Part shown: positions 1 through 11,936 of the stretch, one piece after another
How positions within the stretch are numbered: position 1 is the stretch's first letter
Layout: every line of letters begins with the position of its first letter
Origin: Annulohypoxylon bovei var. microspora
Lineage: Eukaryota > Ascomycota > Sordariomycetes > Xylariales > Hypoxylaceae
DNA length: 64,000 nucleotides
Assembly (NCBI GenBank): GCA_022836615.1
Contig: MU405234.1
Location: forward strand, 248,001-312,000
Direction of reading: 5' to 3'
Notes under the pieces: model-generated
Seen by the model: the letters and a program-made list of their open reading frames with translations, nothing else
What the model was told of the DNA's origin: nothing
The model's database searches: none
Made by a program: the position numbers and the translations under genes

Positions 1-1735
1 GAGATATCCCCCGAGCTGAACGCTCGTCGAGAATACCTCCCCTTCACGTTCAAAGACGTAATTAGCAAATTACGATCCGCCCCAGTCACAGATGATGGGA
101 AATACATACCGTACTTTGCCTTGAATGCTTTGATCTTTCCATTTCTGATGGAGACATCGTTCTGTTTAGCGATGTCGTCGAAGTGCTTTTTGCACTCTTC
201 CGTTGGCTCCAGAGACTCGTAATCAAGATAGACGATCACTCGGGGGAACTACACCGCCAATGAAACACAATTAGTATTTTTCGAATATTATTTTCCGTCG
301 CTATCATTCCCGAGAAGATGGAGCCCGGATAACCTGCCTTGTATGATACTCGCATAATGGATTCGAATTTGCCAGTGGTAGAACCGCTTTGCTCCGTGTG
401 ATCCCCAGATACACCCGCAGACGCCCCAGCCGTGTAGCCAAAGATTCCACCAGAGCTGCAGATATAAGATTAGCCGAGGCGCTTACTAGGAGCAGATGAG
501 ATGGCTAACGCAGAAGCTTTGACACTGTACGACGAAAAGGAGTTGTTAGAGGCCGATTCTTGAGCCTCGTTCGTGATCTCTACCACAGAGACAGAGGAAT
601 CGTCAAACACCTGGAACTCCGGGATCGTGGTGTCGACAGGGGATTGATCCTACCAATACTACTATTAGCATTGTACAAACCAGCAGGATGGGATTCTCGT
701 ACACTGTCTACGACGAAAATCTCTGCCTGTCGGCGCTTCAGTTTGAATACTGGCGTAGGACGAAATGTTAGCTTTGCACGACGGCTCAGCGTTACCCCAG
801 TGCAACGTACACGGTCGGCGTGCCACTACGGCTGACTTGGCTGTCGTATCAATTCGATACGCATGCGTCAGAATGTTATTCTTCACGACCACTTCCCATT
901 CCTTCTCCGTCATATCAGCAGGGTGTCTGTCAAGCACCAGTTAGCACATGGAGACAATTCCGAAGGGCATGTGGACCGTATGAACTTACATGGTTATGTT
1001 TCCAGCGCCAGCAGCGAATTGGTCTCCAGAGAGGGAGCTCTTATTCCAACCATCGGAGAGACGATTCTTATTTGGATCACCCTTGAGTTTCCCCTCGTCC
1101 TGATCGAATATTAATAAACAAGGTCTTTTTTACGGTTAAGGGTTAATATGGCGTACGTACAGGAAGCTCATTTTTGAGATCTGGGCCAGTTCCAACTTTT
1201 TCGAGTTCTTCGGGAGTTGGTCGAATACGGTTCTTGACCAGAAAGATCGTGAAAAGGACAACAGAACCCTCGGCATGATCCTTGAGCAAGGCCGTGTTCT
1301 ATAAAATGTTAGACCGAGAGGTAGACAACGAGATGGCGGAACAGATGCTGGACTGACCGTTTGTGTGGATGACAGATATTGCCCTAGCGTCATCGTCCCG
1401 CTAACAACCGTCTGCTTGTCGTCGAGACAGAAATGATCCCGGGTGCCCCTGGAATACAAGTTGGCATTAGCTGACAGCCTGTGCTAACAGAACGATGAAA
1501 CTTACATCTCAGGAACACATGATTGCAGAGAAGACAAGGGGATCTGAGACACAGTAGCGATCTTTTCGCTCTTAATTTTTTCAAGAATGGCAGAGAGCTG
1601 AGTTGGTGTTGTCGATGTCGCCCGGTTACTATATTGTAGATCGAATCTGAGAAGAAACTCAGACTTCTTGAAGACATCTTCGACAGTTGTTGACCCTTTC
1701 GGGTTCTCTTTTTCGGTCTCTTTTCCGGGAGCCAT
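1..1735 (-). CDS. MACPF-like domain protein, 3' end outside the window (partial)
   Basis: At least ten exons can be chained on the minus strand with phases preserved: 1735-1506, 1448-1358, 1298-1161, 1099-990, 926-811, 749-703, 649-510, 455-338, 248-110 and 41-<1. The start chosen is the ATG at 1735 (MAPGKETEK); an in-frame ATG at 1765 is possible. The first part is a soluble ubiquitin-like or spacer region. The later exons carry the signature of fungal MAC/perforin-like proteins: a Ser/Ala/Gly-rich stretch (SYSVKASASGG, then GYTAGASAGVSG), followed by the strand motif ending YGEVFSTSVQLGGYL. Proteins of this family are related to pore-forming proteins, but many fungal members have no known function. 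No secretion signal is seen. The intron between 338 and 248 appears to use a GC donor (AAG|GCAGGT). The rest of the domain lies outside the window, so whether the gene is intact cannot be judged. Confidence 0.5.
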
Positions 1736-2984
1736 ATTTATATTGGCAAAGATCGCGTAGAACAAGTGATAAATCCTAATCGACTTGGTGAGTAAAGTGA
1801 CGAGGTGAAGACGCGGACTTAGATTTATATATCTTGATGGATAAGCGGACGTCCCGATTCACAAGGCAAGTAGCGATGAAGGAGATGTAGCGACCAACAA
1901 CGCTCGGTGGATTAAGAGCTAGACGAGGAAACGTCCCACTTCCAATTCTAGTTGTTCCTCAGCTCTCAAGGAAGTCTTGAGTAGGCGCTCTGATAACACT
2001 GAACCTATGCCAGTTTGGTATCTCCGCATATGGAGTGGTGAAACTCATTCGGCCACGAATTGTCTCATGCAATAAATCACGCCCCTTACAGCATATATTA
2101 GCGGGGGAAGATGTTGGGCGCGAATGCGTTTGCGCGATCGACACGGCTAGATGTCTGAATAGGCACGAGTGGCTTGGACGACATTGCACTAAGGGAGCTG
2201 AGACAGCAGTAGGCGTCTTGGTTTCGTGCATCGTGTAAATCAAAGATGACCTCTTGAGGCGGCCTGTCGAGCAGCAGGAATGGAGCAATACACTGGTCCA
2301 ATACGCATATAGAGGAAGCGAGCTTGCGTTTGAGACGGTCATCCAACGACATCTAACGTCGTCGCCACTTCAGAAGCAACTGACAAATAATCAGCAATTT
2401 TAGCCTGTACCGATCGATGAAGAAGGGCCCTCGCGCAGCCATTATCTGACGTCTATCTGAGGTTAAAGCATGAATACACATGCCGGCTTCATAATCACCA
2501 GTTGTCGCAGAAACTAAATATATGCAGTAAGAACTGTCATACCTAGGCACACTGGAAGTAATACGATGAAACCGACGGCTCGTGCCGGCCACTACATGAT
2601 ATCATTGATGTGGAGAAGATTGGAAGATTGCATTTCAGCTGGAGAGCACGAAGCTGTTAGAAAGAAGCAAACTATTGAAATCTTGCATCTCCTGAGGTCG
2701 AGATAGGCTACACCAAGGCCGCTCCATTGAACTTGATTAGCTGAAATGGTCATGAGAGTTCTGCAAGGAGAATATGTGTCTATCACACATCGTCACGGGT
2801 GGAGTGATGATTGAGGATATAGTCGAGATCAACCGATAGCATGAGACCGGTACCCCCGTTTCCTTGAAATGCCTCAAGCTTTCCCTCCTTATTCCCTTTC
2901 TCCAGCACATTCAAATTAGATTTCCACTGCAGAACTTCGCAAGCGTTACCCCTCAGTCATCAAGCCAACGGATAGATATTCACG
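1736..2984. other. Intergenic region, no convincing gene
   Basis: This is the upstream region shared by the MACPF-like gene (minus) and the lectin-like gene (plus). Minus-strand open frames at 1959-2342, 2098-2352 and 2353-2592 overlap or abut but have no start context, intron signals or recognisable motif. They could be a decayed gene. No repeat or RNA gene is evident. Confidence 0.5.
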
Positions 2985-4296
2985 ATGGCCGACGAGTCTA
3001 TGACGACGTGCGAGGGCATGCCGCCCGACGGCAGCATCGCGATCGCCAACTGGGGCGGCGACAACTCGGCTATCTACTACACAGACACGAGCAACGGCGT
3101 CCGCCAGCGCACTTATGATCAAGGCAGATGGGACGGCGGCACCAAGTCCGACATTCTCTTCGAGGCTAAAACCGCGACGCCGCTCGCTGCTATGCAATGG
3201 TTCAAGACTGATAACGTAGAAGACAATGTTAGTCATCTACCCTATTGAGTTCCTGTCCCTGTACTAGTAGTTTTTTTATTTATTTATTTTTTACCTATTT
3301 TCCACCCAGAGAGCCGTTATCGTGACTTCTGCTAAGATACAGGGATGGCGTAGAACAGTATCCGTTTCTACCACCTCGACAACATGTGCCGCATGAAAGA
3401 AAGGTGCTGGGACGGGCCAATCTCAAATTGGTCCGCGACAAGCAAAAACAACTGGGGGCGCGGTGAGCTTGATCTGCACACGGCCGTGACGGCGGGAAAT
3501 TCCAAGATGGCTTCCGTACACTGGGCCGCCTCCCTACGCGTCATATACCAGGCGCCCGACGGCTCTCTGCGCGAGCACTGCCGCGACAGAAAGGATCCGT
3601 GGTACGCCGGATCGACGCTCCCTTGCCCTGCCGGCACTCGGCCGTATAGCGGCACGGCCATCGCGGCCGTGTCTCGGAACCCGTCGGCGCCGGAGCTCTT
3701 CGTGTTCTTCCAGTGCGAGGACAGCAACGTGTACATGGCCAAGTACTTAGGGTCGTGGTCGGTAGGCGGCCCGCTCTTCAAGGCGCAGAGGGGGTCGGGG
3801 CTGGCGGCGGTGATCCGGCCGAGCGAGAATGTACGTTCTCCTACTTTTTTTTCTTCTTCCCTGCTACCTTCATAACCTATACCCCCCCACCCTTTACAGG
3901 GCCGTAACTAGGTAGCTAGCTAGGCAAGACTACAGATACCTATCTGACAAACAAATACAGGCAATCCAAGTCTTCTGCGCAAACGAATACGGCACCCTGA
4001 CGAAGCACAAAGGGGAACCGGGGGAGTGGAAGACCACGCCCGGCGACAAGGAGCTGCTCGAGAACACAGCGATCGCGGGGCGCGTGTACAAGAGAAAGGC
4101 GGACCAGAAAGAAATGGTGGCGCTGGTGTTTGTGCTCAAGATCAACGGGCAATCCAGAGAAGCCGCGTTAGCTACCGCGCAGGGCAGGAGGGTATTTTCG
4201 GGGAGAATCGTGCCAGAGTTTCTGAACCTTACTCAGAAGGAGTATAATAAGGAAGAAGGCTTTGTGGGAGGCGGTGGCTTTGACGACGACGACTAG
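2985..4296 (+). CDS. Fungal fucose-specific lectin-like protein
   Basis: Three exons (2985-3227, 3354-3830, 3961-4296) give 351 aa. The protein shows the repeated blade pattern of AAL-type fungal fucose lectins, six-bladed beta-propellers. Examples are IAIANWGGDNSAIYYTD, IRFYHLDNMCRMKERCWDG, LRVIYQAPDGSLREHC and IQVFCANEYGTLTKH, each an aromatic strand followed by an acidic, Asn or Gly turn and E/K-L/H-C/K. Such lectins bind L-fucosylated glycans and are linked to host recognition or defence against fungivores. There is no N-terminal signal peptide, as is usual for this family. The C-terminus is longer than in typical members (about 310 aa) and ends GGGGFDDDD. The second exon starts in frame only after the TAG acceptor at 3351-3353, so the 126-bp first intron is inferred. 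The family call is good; sugar specificity is not shown. Confidence 0.5.
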
Positions 4297-4670
4297 GTAA
4301 CGAATTCATCGGTATGATAGCTAGGACCTAGGTACCATAGCGGGAATTGGTGGGACCAAAAAATACTTTTATATTTTGAAAGCCTTCACTTTTGAGGCCC
4401 GTTAGGTCATCAAAGGTCGTTAAAATATGGATAAGAACTGAACATCAGATATGATGAGGAGATATGCAGAGCAGAATAAGTTCAAAAATAATGGCATCGA
4501 CGTCGATGACAACAACATGTGAGAATATGAATGTGGGTCGCGATTCCAAGGTGCTTTAACTTAAACGTGGATTTACAAAGTCCGTTTGACTTGCTCAGTT
4601 GTGCAATTATACCTACACAGAGCCTATAGATTAAGTCGGCAAGAAGGGTGGTACAATTATCATGTTACAT
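4297..4670. other. Convergent intergenic spacer
   Basis: This 374-bp spacer lies between the 3' ends of the lectin-like gene and the FAD oxidoreductase. It is AT-rich and would serve both 3' UTRs. No gene or repeat is seen. Confidence 0.5.
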
Positions 4671-6179
4671 CTAGTGCCGCCCCGTCTGCTGCATCATTAG
4701 AGGCAAGACAACCTCCTGGTTGAATCGCCAAAGCAGCGCGCTATATGGTGTATGGAACGCCGCGCCGCTGTAAAACATCCTGCCGCCAAAGCCCCCCTGC
4801 AGCGCGGTGAGGTTCCGGAAGAAGCCGTCCCGAATAGCCTCAGGAGTAACTTGGAGTTGGAACGGCGTGTGCGACGAGAAGGCTAGAAAACTCGGCTCCT
4901 TTGCACTGGTGACGTTGTTCACGTACCTCAAGGTGCGGATTTGCGCTTGTATGTACTCTTGGACCAGGTCGCCGCTCAGGTCTACGGTGTTGGATCCGAA
5001 TTTGACCTCCCACACGTTGTCGACCACCCCGACGGGTGTTAGAGCGTACATCCCCGGAAGCACTGGGATCTGGAAAGGCGTAGCGGCCGCGGCATTCCAG
5101 TACGTTGTTGTCGAACTAAGTCCAACGTCCGTGACTAGTCCCGTCCAGTACCCGTTGGCATTGACGTACTGCGAGAACACCGCGTACTCTTCTGCGGATA
5201 AGTCCCATCCTCCTAGATTCATGAGGGTCGGATGAATGGTTAAGAGGGCTTTCTTGCAAGAGAGCAGTCGGAGTCCCTCTCCCTTGGTCGAGATTAGAAG
5301 CTCGAGATTTCCTGACGTTGTGTTTTGCCTCCTGGTGGAAACGATGGTTGACTGAAGAAAGATGTTGGGTGGTCCCACGTAGTCTCCGGCTTTCCTGTAA
5401 AGCTTTGACGTATCGCCATCGGCTGCGGTAAGGTACCCCTGGGATAAAGCTTGGAGGTCACCCAAGTTGAAGTACTTGACTGCGTAAATGGTCGGGATAT
5501 CCAATAGATTGCCCATTCCCTGTGAAAATTGGTAGTATGTAGGGATGACTGCTGTTAAGTTATGCTTTTCGAGGAAAGCCCCAAACGGTATGATGAGATC
5601 CTCGGGAACTGGGTCAGGGAGATCGTATCCCTGAAGGAGGTATAGATAGTTAGAGAGTATGCTGCCTAGACGTGAAAAGGCATCATCAACTCCCAGATCG
5701 ACGCCGCGGTCTACGCTCGACCCATCACGGAAGTCCACGTCTTCCCGGATAGAATTGTAACATACAGCCGGTAGCGATGCATTTGCGGGATCCCCAGGCT
5801 CGTTCCACGAGACGGAAGACATATTCAGTAACGGAATGTTGAATTTTTTGAAAAAGGCATAGACCGCCTGAAGCGGTTGATGTATAACGACACCGTAGTC
5901 GACAGGCAACCCAGAGCTAGGATCCGTCCATGTTTCGCAATGGCCCCCAAGACGATCATTGCGCTCGATTATCGCCAACGTCCTATTCATGTCAAGTAGA
6001 GATACAGCTGCGTGGACGCCGCTGCTTCCTCCACCGACGATACAGACATCCTTCTCAATGACTTGGGCCCATTGGCCGTCATTTATGTCGAAAGTGCTCC
6101 AGTCATGCGACTTGGATAGTCCTATGTAGCTAATAAAACATATCAACCGCAAGGGCTTGTCGAATGTACGGTTTCGCAT
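4671..6179 (-). CDS. Secreted or lumenal FAD-dependent amine-oxidase-like oxidoreductase (beta-cyclopiazonate dehydrogenase-like)
   Basis: This is a single-exon gene of 502 aa. Residues about 10-25 form a hydrophobic signal-like segment. The FAD Rossmann motif VCIVGGGSSGVHAA lies near residues 45-58, followed by IIERNDRLGGHCETW, which matches the R-x-G-G-H/R region of the flavin amine oxidase fold. The C-terminal half (HTPFQLQVTPEAIRDGFFRNLTALQG, then MFYSGAAFHTPYSALLW) is typical of the fungal group annotated as beta-cyclopiazonate dehydrogenase-like, which oxidises C-N or C-C bonds in secondary metabolism. Several N-glycosylation sequons (NMSS, NASL, NVTS, NLTA) fit passage through the secretory pathway. 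It is the first of several flavin or haem oxidoreductases in this stretch, which suggests a tailoring role. The substrate is unknown. Confidence 0.5.
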   Translation of the reverse strand: MRNRTFDKPLRLICFISYIGLSKSHDWSTFDINDGQWAQVIEKDVCIVGGGSSGVHAAVSLLDMNRTLAIIERNDRLGGHCETWTDPSSGLPVDYGVVIHQPLQAVYAFFKKFNIPLLNMSSVSWNEPGDPANASLPAVCYNSIREDVDFRDGSSVDRGVDLGVDDAFSRLGSILSNYLYLLQGYDLPDPVPEDLIIPFGAFLEKHNLTAVIPTYYQFSQGMGNLLDIPTIYAVKYFNLGDLQALSQGYLTAADGDTSKLYRKAGDYVGPPNIFLQSTIVSTRRQNTTSGNLELLISTKGEGLRLLSCKKALLTIHPTLMNLGGWDLSAEEYAVFSQYVNANGYWTGLVTDVGLSSTTTYWNAAAATPFQIPVLPGMYALTPVGVVDNVWEVKFGSNTVDLSGDLVQEYIQAQIRTLRYVNNVTSAKEPSFLAFSSHTPFQLQVTPEAIRDGFFRNLTALQGGFGGRMFYSGAAFHTPYSALLWRFNQEVVLPLMMQQTGRH

Positions 6180-6819
6180 TCTTTCGGCCTGCCAAGTTTA
6201 GTGGCGGTTAGTTAATCGTGGCGAAGGAAAGTAACGGACTTTATTGCTATACACTTATTCAAGGGATTAGAATTAGAATTATGTAAGATATATCACGGAT
6301 TTTCAATCTCAGTATCCTGGAAATTGCAAGTCAAGTATGGCAAGTGAATCTGGAGGGGTGGGGGCGGGTGGGAAGTACATGGGGTACTTCCCTGGGGGTA
6401 TGGGACGTGACAGGCTCTAATATAGGAGATACTGATGATACATCTGATGATCCCGGCATTCTACTATGGTGTTAACTCTTGCCTCTGGGGGCTCAACATT
6501 CCCTGATTAGCGATCACTACCTGTCGATCGGCCTAAGTAATCTCAAGTCTTACAGGCTTCTGTCGGTTTGAACTAGATGTTTGTTCTAGCGGTTGGTCTG
6601 TAGGGTTCCACGTCCTGTGGTTCCCTTCTGTGGGTTCTACTCACCCTAATTACTAGGGCTCGTTCGTACCCTCTTTCGAGGGAGTGCTTTCAGGGGTCAG
6701 GCTACGAATGATTACTTAACATAAAAGAATTCGACTTTTCTCTGTTGACTGCCTAGGTACCTACTCGATATGTCTAAGCCTAAGATATGGGATACGAACC
6801 CTTCCCCCAACCAATATAC
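6180..6819. other. Intergenic region between two minus-strand flavoenzymes
   Basis: This 640-bp stretch contains the promoter of the FAD oxidoreductase and the 3' flank of the BBE-type gene. A 14-base word, GTCAGGCTACGAAT, at about 6696 recurs at about 7319 inside the next gene's second intron. No coding potential is seen. Confidence 0.5.
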
Positions 6820-8387
6820 CTAGTGATGTAGTTTGAACCCTCCTGGACAGCCTTTTTGAAAAAGACCGTCTGGGTCGTACTTTTTGCTGACCTCCGTTAG
6901 ATGCCTCTTGCTGTCTTCACCATAAGACCCCACGGGGTCCTGATTGACAAAGGCGTAGTTCATATACACGTAGGGTACCAGCTGCTCTCGAGAAGCTGCC
7001 TCCGCCTTGATCTTCTCAAGTGCATTGTCCATCATCTCCAGGATCTTACCGTCATCGCCTACATTCTGCCAGTAGGAAAGAAGCAGGACCGACACAAGAG
7101 GTTCGTGGGTTGTCTTTAGACCCAAGGAATTACCTCCATTCTGAGAAGACTTCTCTAGCAGCGAAGTAGGGTACGGCTGGAGAGTGAAAGAGCATCTAAG
7201 TCCTTCTACGGATTTGACAGGTTCGAGGGCTTCCTTGTATATTTCCGAGGCAGCTATTAACGCCGCAGCATTGCTTTTTACTGTGATGTTCATATACGCA
7301 CACCTGTTACACCGTAAGAGTCAGGCTACGAATTATTGACACGGATGAAGCTGTCTTCACTTACCGTGTGCCCATCGAGACACCTGCAGCCTGGTCTGTG
7401 GCAGCTTCCTTTAGTGTCATTATCCGTACCGAGCTATACTGTTCGATCTGTGGCTGGACAGATACGAATGGGGTTAATTCTGGCGGGTTTTCTACAGCTT
7501 GCGTGAAATAAACCGTATTCAACCCGACCGGATCCGGGCTCAGGGCGCCCGCATATCCGATGCTGACCATGAGATGGGTTTCGTGGGATGGATTCGGTCG
7601 ATTGAGCTCATTCACGAGATTCTCGATCTGACTGGGGATACTCGGGAGAAAGTAGTAGATGTTACCTCCCCAAATAGAGCCCTGAGGGAAGGTCTTGAAG
7701 TCGTAGCGTGTGACTATCCCAAAGTTGTTTCCACCGCCTCGTAGCGCTATCCATAGGTCTGGATATTGCTTGGCGTTGGCGTTAACGACTTCCCCCGAAG
7801 CCAGCACAATCTCGTAGTTGACGACATTGTCACATATGAATCCCTCCCGCGAGGAGAAGAAGGAGAGACCACCTGCGAATACTCAGCTGCCGCCGTAAGA
7901 AATGGTGTTATACCTAGACGTGCACGTGCATACCTTCAAGTGATAGCCCACCAATGCCGCAATTGTTGGCTCTGCCACCGGCGACTCCAATTCCAGAACC
8001 ATCAAGCTTGTCATAGACGGCGCCCCAGCGCGCCCCAGCCCCGATTTCTATCAGGCTCTGGTCTTTCTTGATCTCGATCCCGGCTAGGTTGCCGAGATCG
8101 ACGGTGATGCCATCTTGAATGTTGGCACAGCCAGGTGCTGGCTGTTGGCCGCCGCCACGAACGGCGAACTGAACCTCACCCTTGCAGGTAAAAGGTCGAA
8201 TAGTCCGCACGAAGGCCACGACGTTTTGTAGGGAGCGGGGCTGGAAGATGCAGGCTGGCTTGAGGTCGCCTTCTAGCTGAGAGAGATATGAAGAGTTCCT
8301 GTCTCCGTACTCAGTCGTACCCCGAAAGAAGAATTGGCCATCTGGGATGGCCTCCTTCAGTGCATCAATAGCCCGCGATGGATCCAT
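6820..8387 (-). CDS. FAD-binding PCMH (BBE-like) oxidoreductase
   Basis: Three exons (8387-7934, 7872-7365, 7303-6820) sum to 481 aa. The PCMH FAD-binding domain fills the first half (VRGGGQQPAPGCANI near 76-90, DLGNLAGIEI, IEIGAGARWGAVYDKL, GGRANNCGIGGLSLEGG). The substrate half ends with the family C-terminus NYAFVNQDPVGSYGEDSKRH and KYDPDGLFQKGCPGGFKL, the BBE motif. Enzymes of this group oxidise alcohols or amines, or form rings, in secondary metabolism. The position that is normally the 8-alpha-histidyl flavin link (RxGGH) is Gln81, and the usual 6-S-cysteinyl position is not Cys, so FAD is probably bound non-covalently. No signal peptide is seen, unlike many secreted BBE enzymes. It is divergent from the MFS gene across a 723-bp promoter region. 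Confidence 0.5.
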
Positions 8388-9110
8388 TCTAGGTGGCGTT
8401 TGGTGGATATAGGTAGGTAGGTAGGCCTTTTGCTCGTCGAACAGTTCTACGCTTTATTAAGGCGAGGGTTGATAAAGAAAGGGATGCCGATCTACTTAGG
8501 TACCTATCGACCCCAAGCCAAGAACGCTTGGATGTCGTACAGGACCGCCCCTTACGAAGTACCTACTAGGTACGTATGCAATATATAATGTTTGTGACAT
8601 GTGTAACCTGACAGCCTGAGGTGTGTACATATTACATTCTACCAGGTACATATCTAGGTATGTAGGTACCAGATGGAGTGTACATCTAAGGAAAGTGAAG
8701 GAAAGTGCTACCTACACTGTGGGGGGTATATAGTAACTTGTCTAGGATCGTTTCTGATTCACCACAACCAACTTCAATACAACATCTTATTCATGGGTCC
8801 CCCCTTTATATATCTGTACCTAAAGATAGTATCCTGTACCATCCCCCTTTCAATCGAGATTGAAATTTTATAATACTCCCTAGGTACCGACAACTCAGTT
8901 TCGCGCAACTAACGGCAAGCAAAAAAAAGCATAGAACCAGCGAAATCATCTTCCAAGCATCTTCAAACGATCTTGCGCTTTTAACCATCTTATTTCTAAG
9001 CTATCGTAGTAGAGTCTTTTCATCAATGCACGTTTCTACGTTAACTACTCTTTATTAAAACCTCAACCCGAATTCGCGGCATCAGTTAGTTAGTCAAAGC
9101 GTTAAAAAGG
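8388..9110. promoter_or_regulatory. Divergent promoter region, BBE oxidase / MFS transporter
   Basis: This is a 723-bp head-to-head region. It holds many copies of the words TAGGTA/TACCTA (for example at 8409-8425, 8500-8510, 8560-8575 and 8640-8670), a feature of intergenic DNA throughout this window. The arrangement suggests shared control, but no specific factor site was recognised. Confidence 0.5.
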
Positions 9111-10823
9111 ATGCTGGAAGAGCCTTCCGTCGGGAAAAATGGGGCAACTTCGGCGTCCCTGATGGACCAGAAGTCGCCGGCCCAGTCCTCAAACCGGCAA
9201 ACGCAATTCTGGATTATCATCGCGTCGCTGAGTCTACTTGCCTTTGTCTCGGCGCTCGACGCTATGATTATCACCACAGCTCTACCCACAATTATCAAAG
9301 ACATCGGTGGATCCTCGCAATACGTGTGGATCGCCAACTCTTTCGTTATTGCCTCGACCGTGCTGCAGCCGCTCATCGGCCAGCTCGCCGATACTTTCGG
9401 TCGTAAACTTCCGACTATCGTATCTGTTGCCCTTTTCGTTATAGGCAGCGGCATTTCCGGCGGCGCTTACAATGTCGGCATGTTCATCGCCGGCCGCTCT
9501 ATCCAGGGAATAGGGGCTGGCGGTATGTACGTCTTGATAGATATCATCTGCTGCGATCTGGTCCCTCTACGCGAGCGTGGCAAATACCTGGGCATTGTCA
9601 ACTCGTCCGCGGCAGTGGCCGCTGCCATCGGTCCCGTCCTGGGCGGCGCTCTCGCCCGTGCGAATTGGCGCTGGATATTCTGGTTGAATATCCCTGTTTG
9701 CGGCGTGCCATTCTTCACCCTCTTACTATTCATGAAGATGAAGTCAGGAGGTGCGCAACATCAAGGTTGGGACAGACTATTGCGTGTCGATTACATCGGA
9801 AACCTCGTTTTCATCCCAAGTCTCATAGCCCTCATGTTTGGGCTGGTCACAGGTGGCATTGAGTTTCCCTGGTCCTCGTGGCGCATCATTCTACCCATCG
9901 TCCTCGGAGTGCTCGGCTGGATCGCTTTCCACATCTGGGAGCATTTCACTGCCTATCCTAGCGTACCGTCCCGTCTTTTTAGCAATCGCACATCGGCGAC
10001 GGCTTACGTATTAACCTTCTTTGCTTCTGTTCTCGCTACAACACTTGGATATTTCCTGCCCGTATATTTCCAGGCAGTACTACGGGCTACAGTGTTCTAC
10101 TCGGGAATTTACTATCTCCCCTTGGCCATTGGGACTTTAGTCTCTGCGGTAATAGGCGGTGTGCTATTAAGTGCATTTGGTGCTTACAGACCCTTGCACG
10201 CTTTCGCTTTTGCTTTTGGCATCGTCGGATTTGGATTACTTACGATCCTCCGCGGCAATTCGCACGCGGTGGCTTGGGTGTTCTTCCAACTAATTGTCTC
10301 GGTCGGGGTGGGCATCCCGGTTTCGACCTGTCTACCAGCAATCATGGCAGCACTCCCGGAGTCCGACGTTGCTTCCGCCACCGCTGCATTTTCTTTCATC
10401 AAAACATTTGGGTACATATGGGGCGTCACGATCCCGTCGATTCTTTTCAATGCAGTCATCAACAATAACTTATCCCTTATCTCGTCACCTTCGTTAAGGG
10501 ATCAACTACGAAATGGCGGAGCGTACTCCTTCGCAAGTCAGGCTAATGCCTTGGCCGGATCAGTGGACGGGGCTGTCTGGAACGAGGTTGAGCAAGTGTA
10601 TGTACGGAGTCTAAATGCAATATGGTGGTTTGGGCTGGGGATCTCGGCAGTAGGTTTCCTTGCCGTGGGCGTTCAGAGGGGGCTGGAGCTTTCTACGGAA
10701 TTGAACACAGAATTCGGACTTGATGGTGATAAGACGGAGGCTTCAACTACGGGAGCAAAGGAGAAGGGCGAGCGGGTTCAGAGTGGTATTGAGCGTGGTT
10801 CTGAGGAGGCGGTTCTACCCTGA
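9111..10823 (+). CDS. MFS multidrug-type efflux transporter (DHA2-like, 14 TM)
   Basis: This is an intronless gene of 570 aa. After a hydrophilic N-terminus come about 14 hydrophobic segments. Family motifs visible are LDAMIITTALPTI in TM1 (motif D1 of 14-spanner drug:proton antiporters), GQLADTFGRK (motif A, TM2-3 loop), GRSIQGIGAGG (motif B) and GIVNSSAAVAAAIGPVLGG (motif C, antiporter signature), then NWRWIFWLNIP. It should sit in the plasma membrane and export small hydrophobic compounds. Its place among oxidoreductases suggests it exports the cluster product or gives self-resistance. The hydrophilic C-terminus is rich in Glu and Lys. The ATG at 9111 is the first in frame and leaves a normal N-terminus. 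Transporter class is sure; substrate is inferred. Confidence 0.5.
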   Translation: MLEEPSVGKNGATSASLMDQKSPAQSSNRQTQFWIIIASLSLLAFVSALDAMIITTALPTIIKDIGGSSQYVWIANSFVIASTVLQPLIGQLADTFGRKLPTIVSVALFVIGSGISGGAYNVGMFIAGRSIQGIGAGGMYVLIDIICCDLVPLRERGKYLGIVNSSAAVAAAIGPVLGGALARANWRWIFWLNIPVCGVPFFTLLLFMKMKSGGAQHQGWDRLLRVDYIGNLVFIPSLIALMFGLVTGGIEFPWSSWRIILPIVLGVLGWIAFHIWEHFTAYPSVPSRLFSNRTSATAYVLTFFASVLATTLGYFLPVYFQAVLRATVFYSGIYYLPLAIGTLVSAVIGGVLLSAFGAYRPLHAFAFAFGIVGFGLLTILRGNSHAVAWVFFQLIVSVGVGIPVSTCLPAIMAALPESDVASATAAFSFIKTFGYIWGVTIPSILFNAVINNNLSLISSPSLRDQLRNGGAYSFASQANALAGSVDGAVWNEVEQVYVRSLNAIWWFGLGISAVGFLAVGVQRGLELSTELNTEFGLDGDKTEASTTGAKEKGERVQSGIERGSEEAVLP

Positions 10824-11936
10824 CTTCACTGCTATCAGACATCTGCCCCATTCACTTCACTTGGATACACTCCCTTGTAATCACTCGACATTTCATAATA
10901 CTGTAAACTAGGTAGATCGGCTTTTCTTGCGCATTTCATTGGGCTATGTTATATGACCCAATCGCTCAGTTGGAATTAATCTTCCTACAGGTCATAACCT
11001 TGTTATATCAACTTGAAGTACCTAGGTAGGTAGGCAGGCTATGAGGTTATGCAACCCCAATATGCCGAGTGTGAATGTGTGGCGAATGTCACGGTAGGCG
11101 GATATCGAAAAATAGTCGAGCATCACAGCATGACAATACTTCCCAGTGCTCAGCTCGGTCGCATTCGTAGATACGACAGGCTCAGGTAATAAGTAGGTAT
11201 GTACCTCCACTAAAATGCAGAAAATGAGCATGGTACAACGCCTCCCTTACTTAGCAAAGGGTCGGTGAAAATGGTAAAATGATATATCAACAACACAATG
11301 CATTTCTCCATAACCGCCCTAATGTGATATAAAGAACTTGGAACTTTAGAAGATTACTTAGGTACTTAGGTAATTTAACTAATAATTCTCTAGGGTTCTA
11401 AGATCCTTAATTTCTCTCTCTCTTACGAGGAGGAATCGTTGGCTTGTTTATGCTTATTCTCATCCATGGATAGATATTTATCGGGCTGTAATATCGATAT
11501 TAGGCGCCGTGGCGTTGTGACCACCCGTCTTGCATATAGTCCTCTATCCCCCTACCACTATATCTTCAACGATCTCTTAGGTTCTAAGCCTTGAACTTGT
11601 AGCGAGACCTTAGATCTTTAATAATAAATATTGTAACCGGTTGATTGATTAATTAATTGATTGACTAACTGAAAGAGATGTATTTCATAATCATTAATAG
11701 GTGATTCTTTTTTCTTTTTCTTTTTTCTTTTTTTCAGGGGGAGACCCCTTGGGACCCCCTTTTGCCTGCGGCAGGCTCTTTATCTACGACATTACACATT
11801 TAATAGCCCGTAAATGGATTTTAACTTAACAAGCTTTGTTGATCAATATTAATTTGCTGGTGCATTTTATTGAGGTGATCAAACTCTCCTATGAACTACC
11901 GTAACAATTGACAATGCGACTCACGTTCCACCCATC
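10824..11936. other. Intergenic region
   Basis: This 1.1-kb stretch lies between the 3' ends of two genes. It has TAGGTA/TACCTA words near 11020-11040 and 11360, a TTTCTTTT tract near 11708-11735 and an ATTGATTAATTAATTGATTG stretch near 11645. No gene, TIR or LTR was seen. Confidence 0.5.
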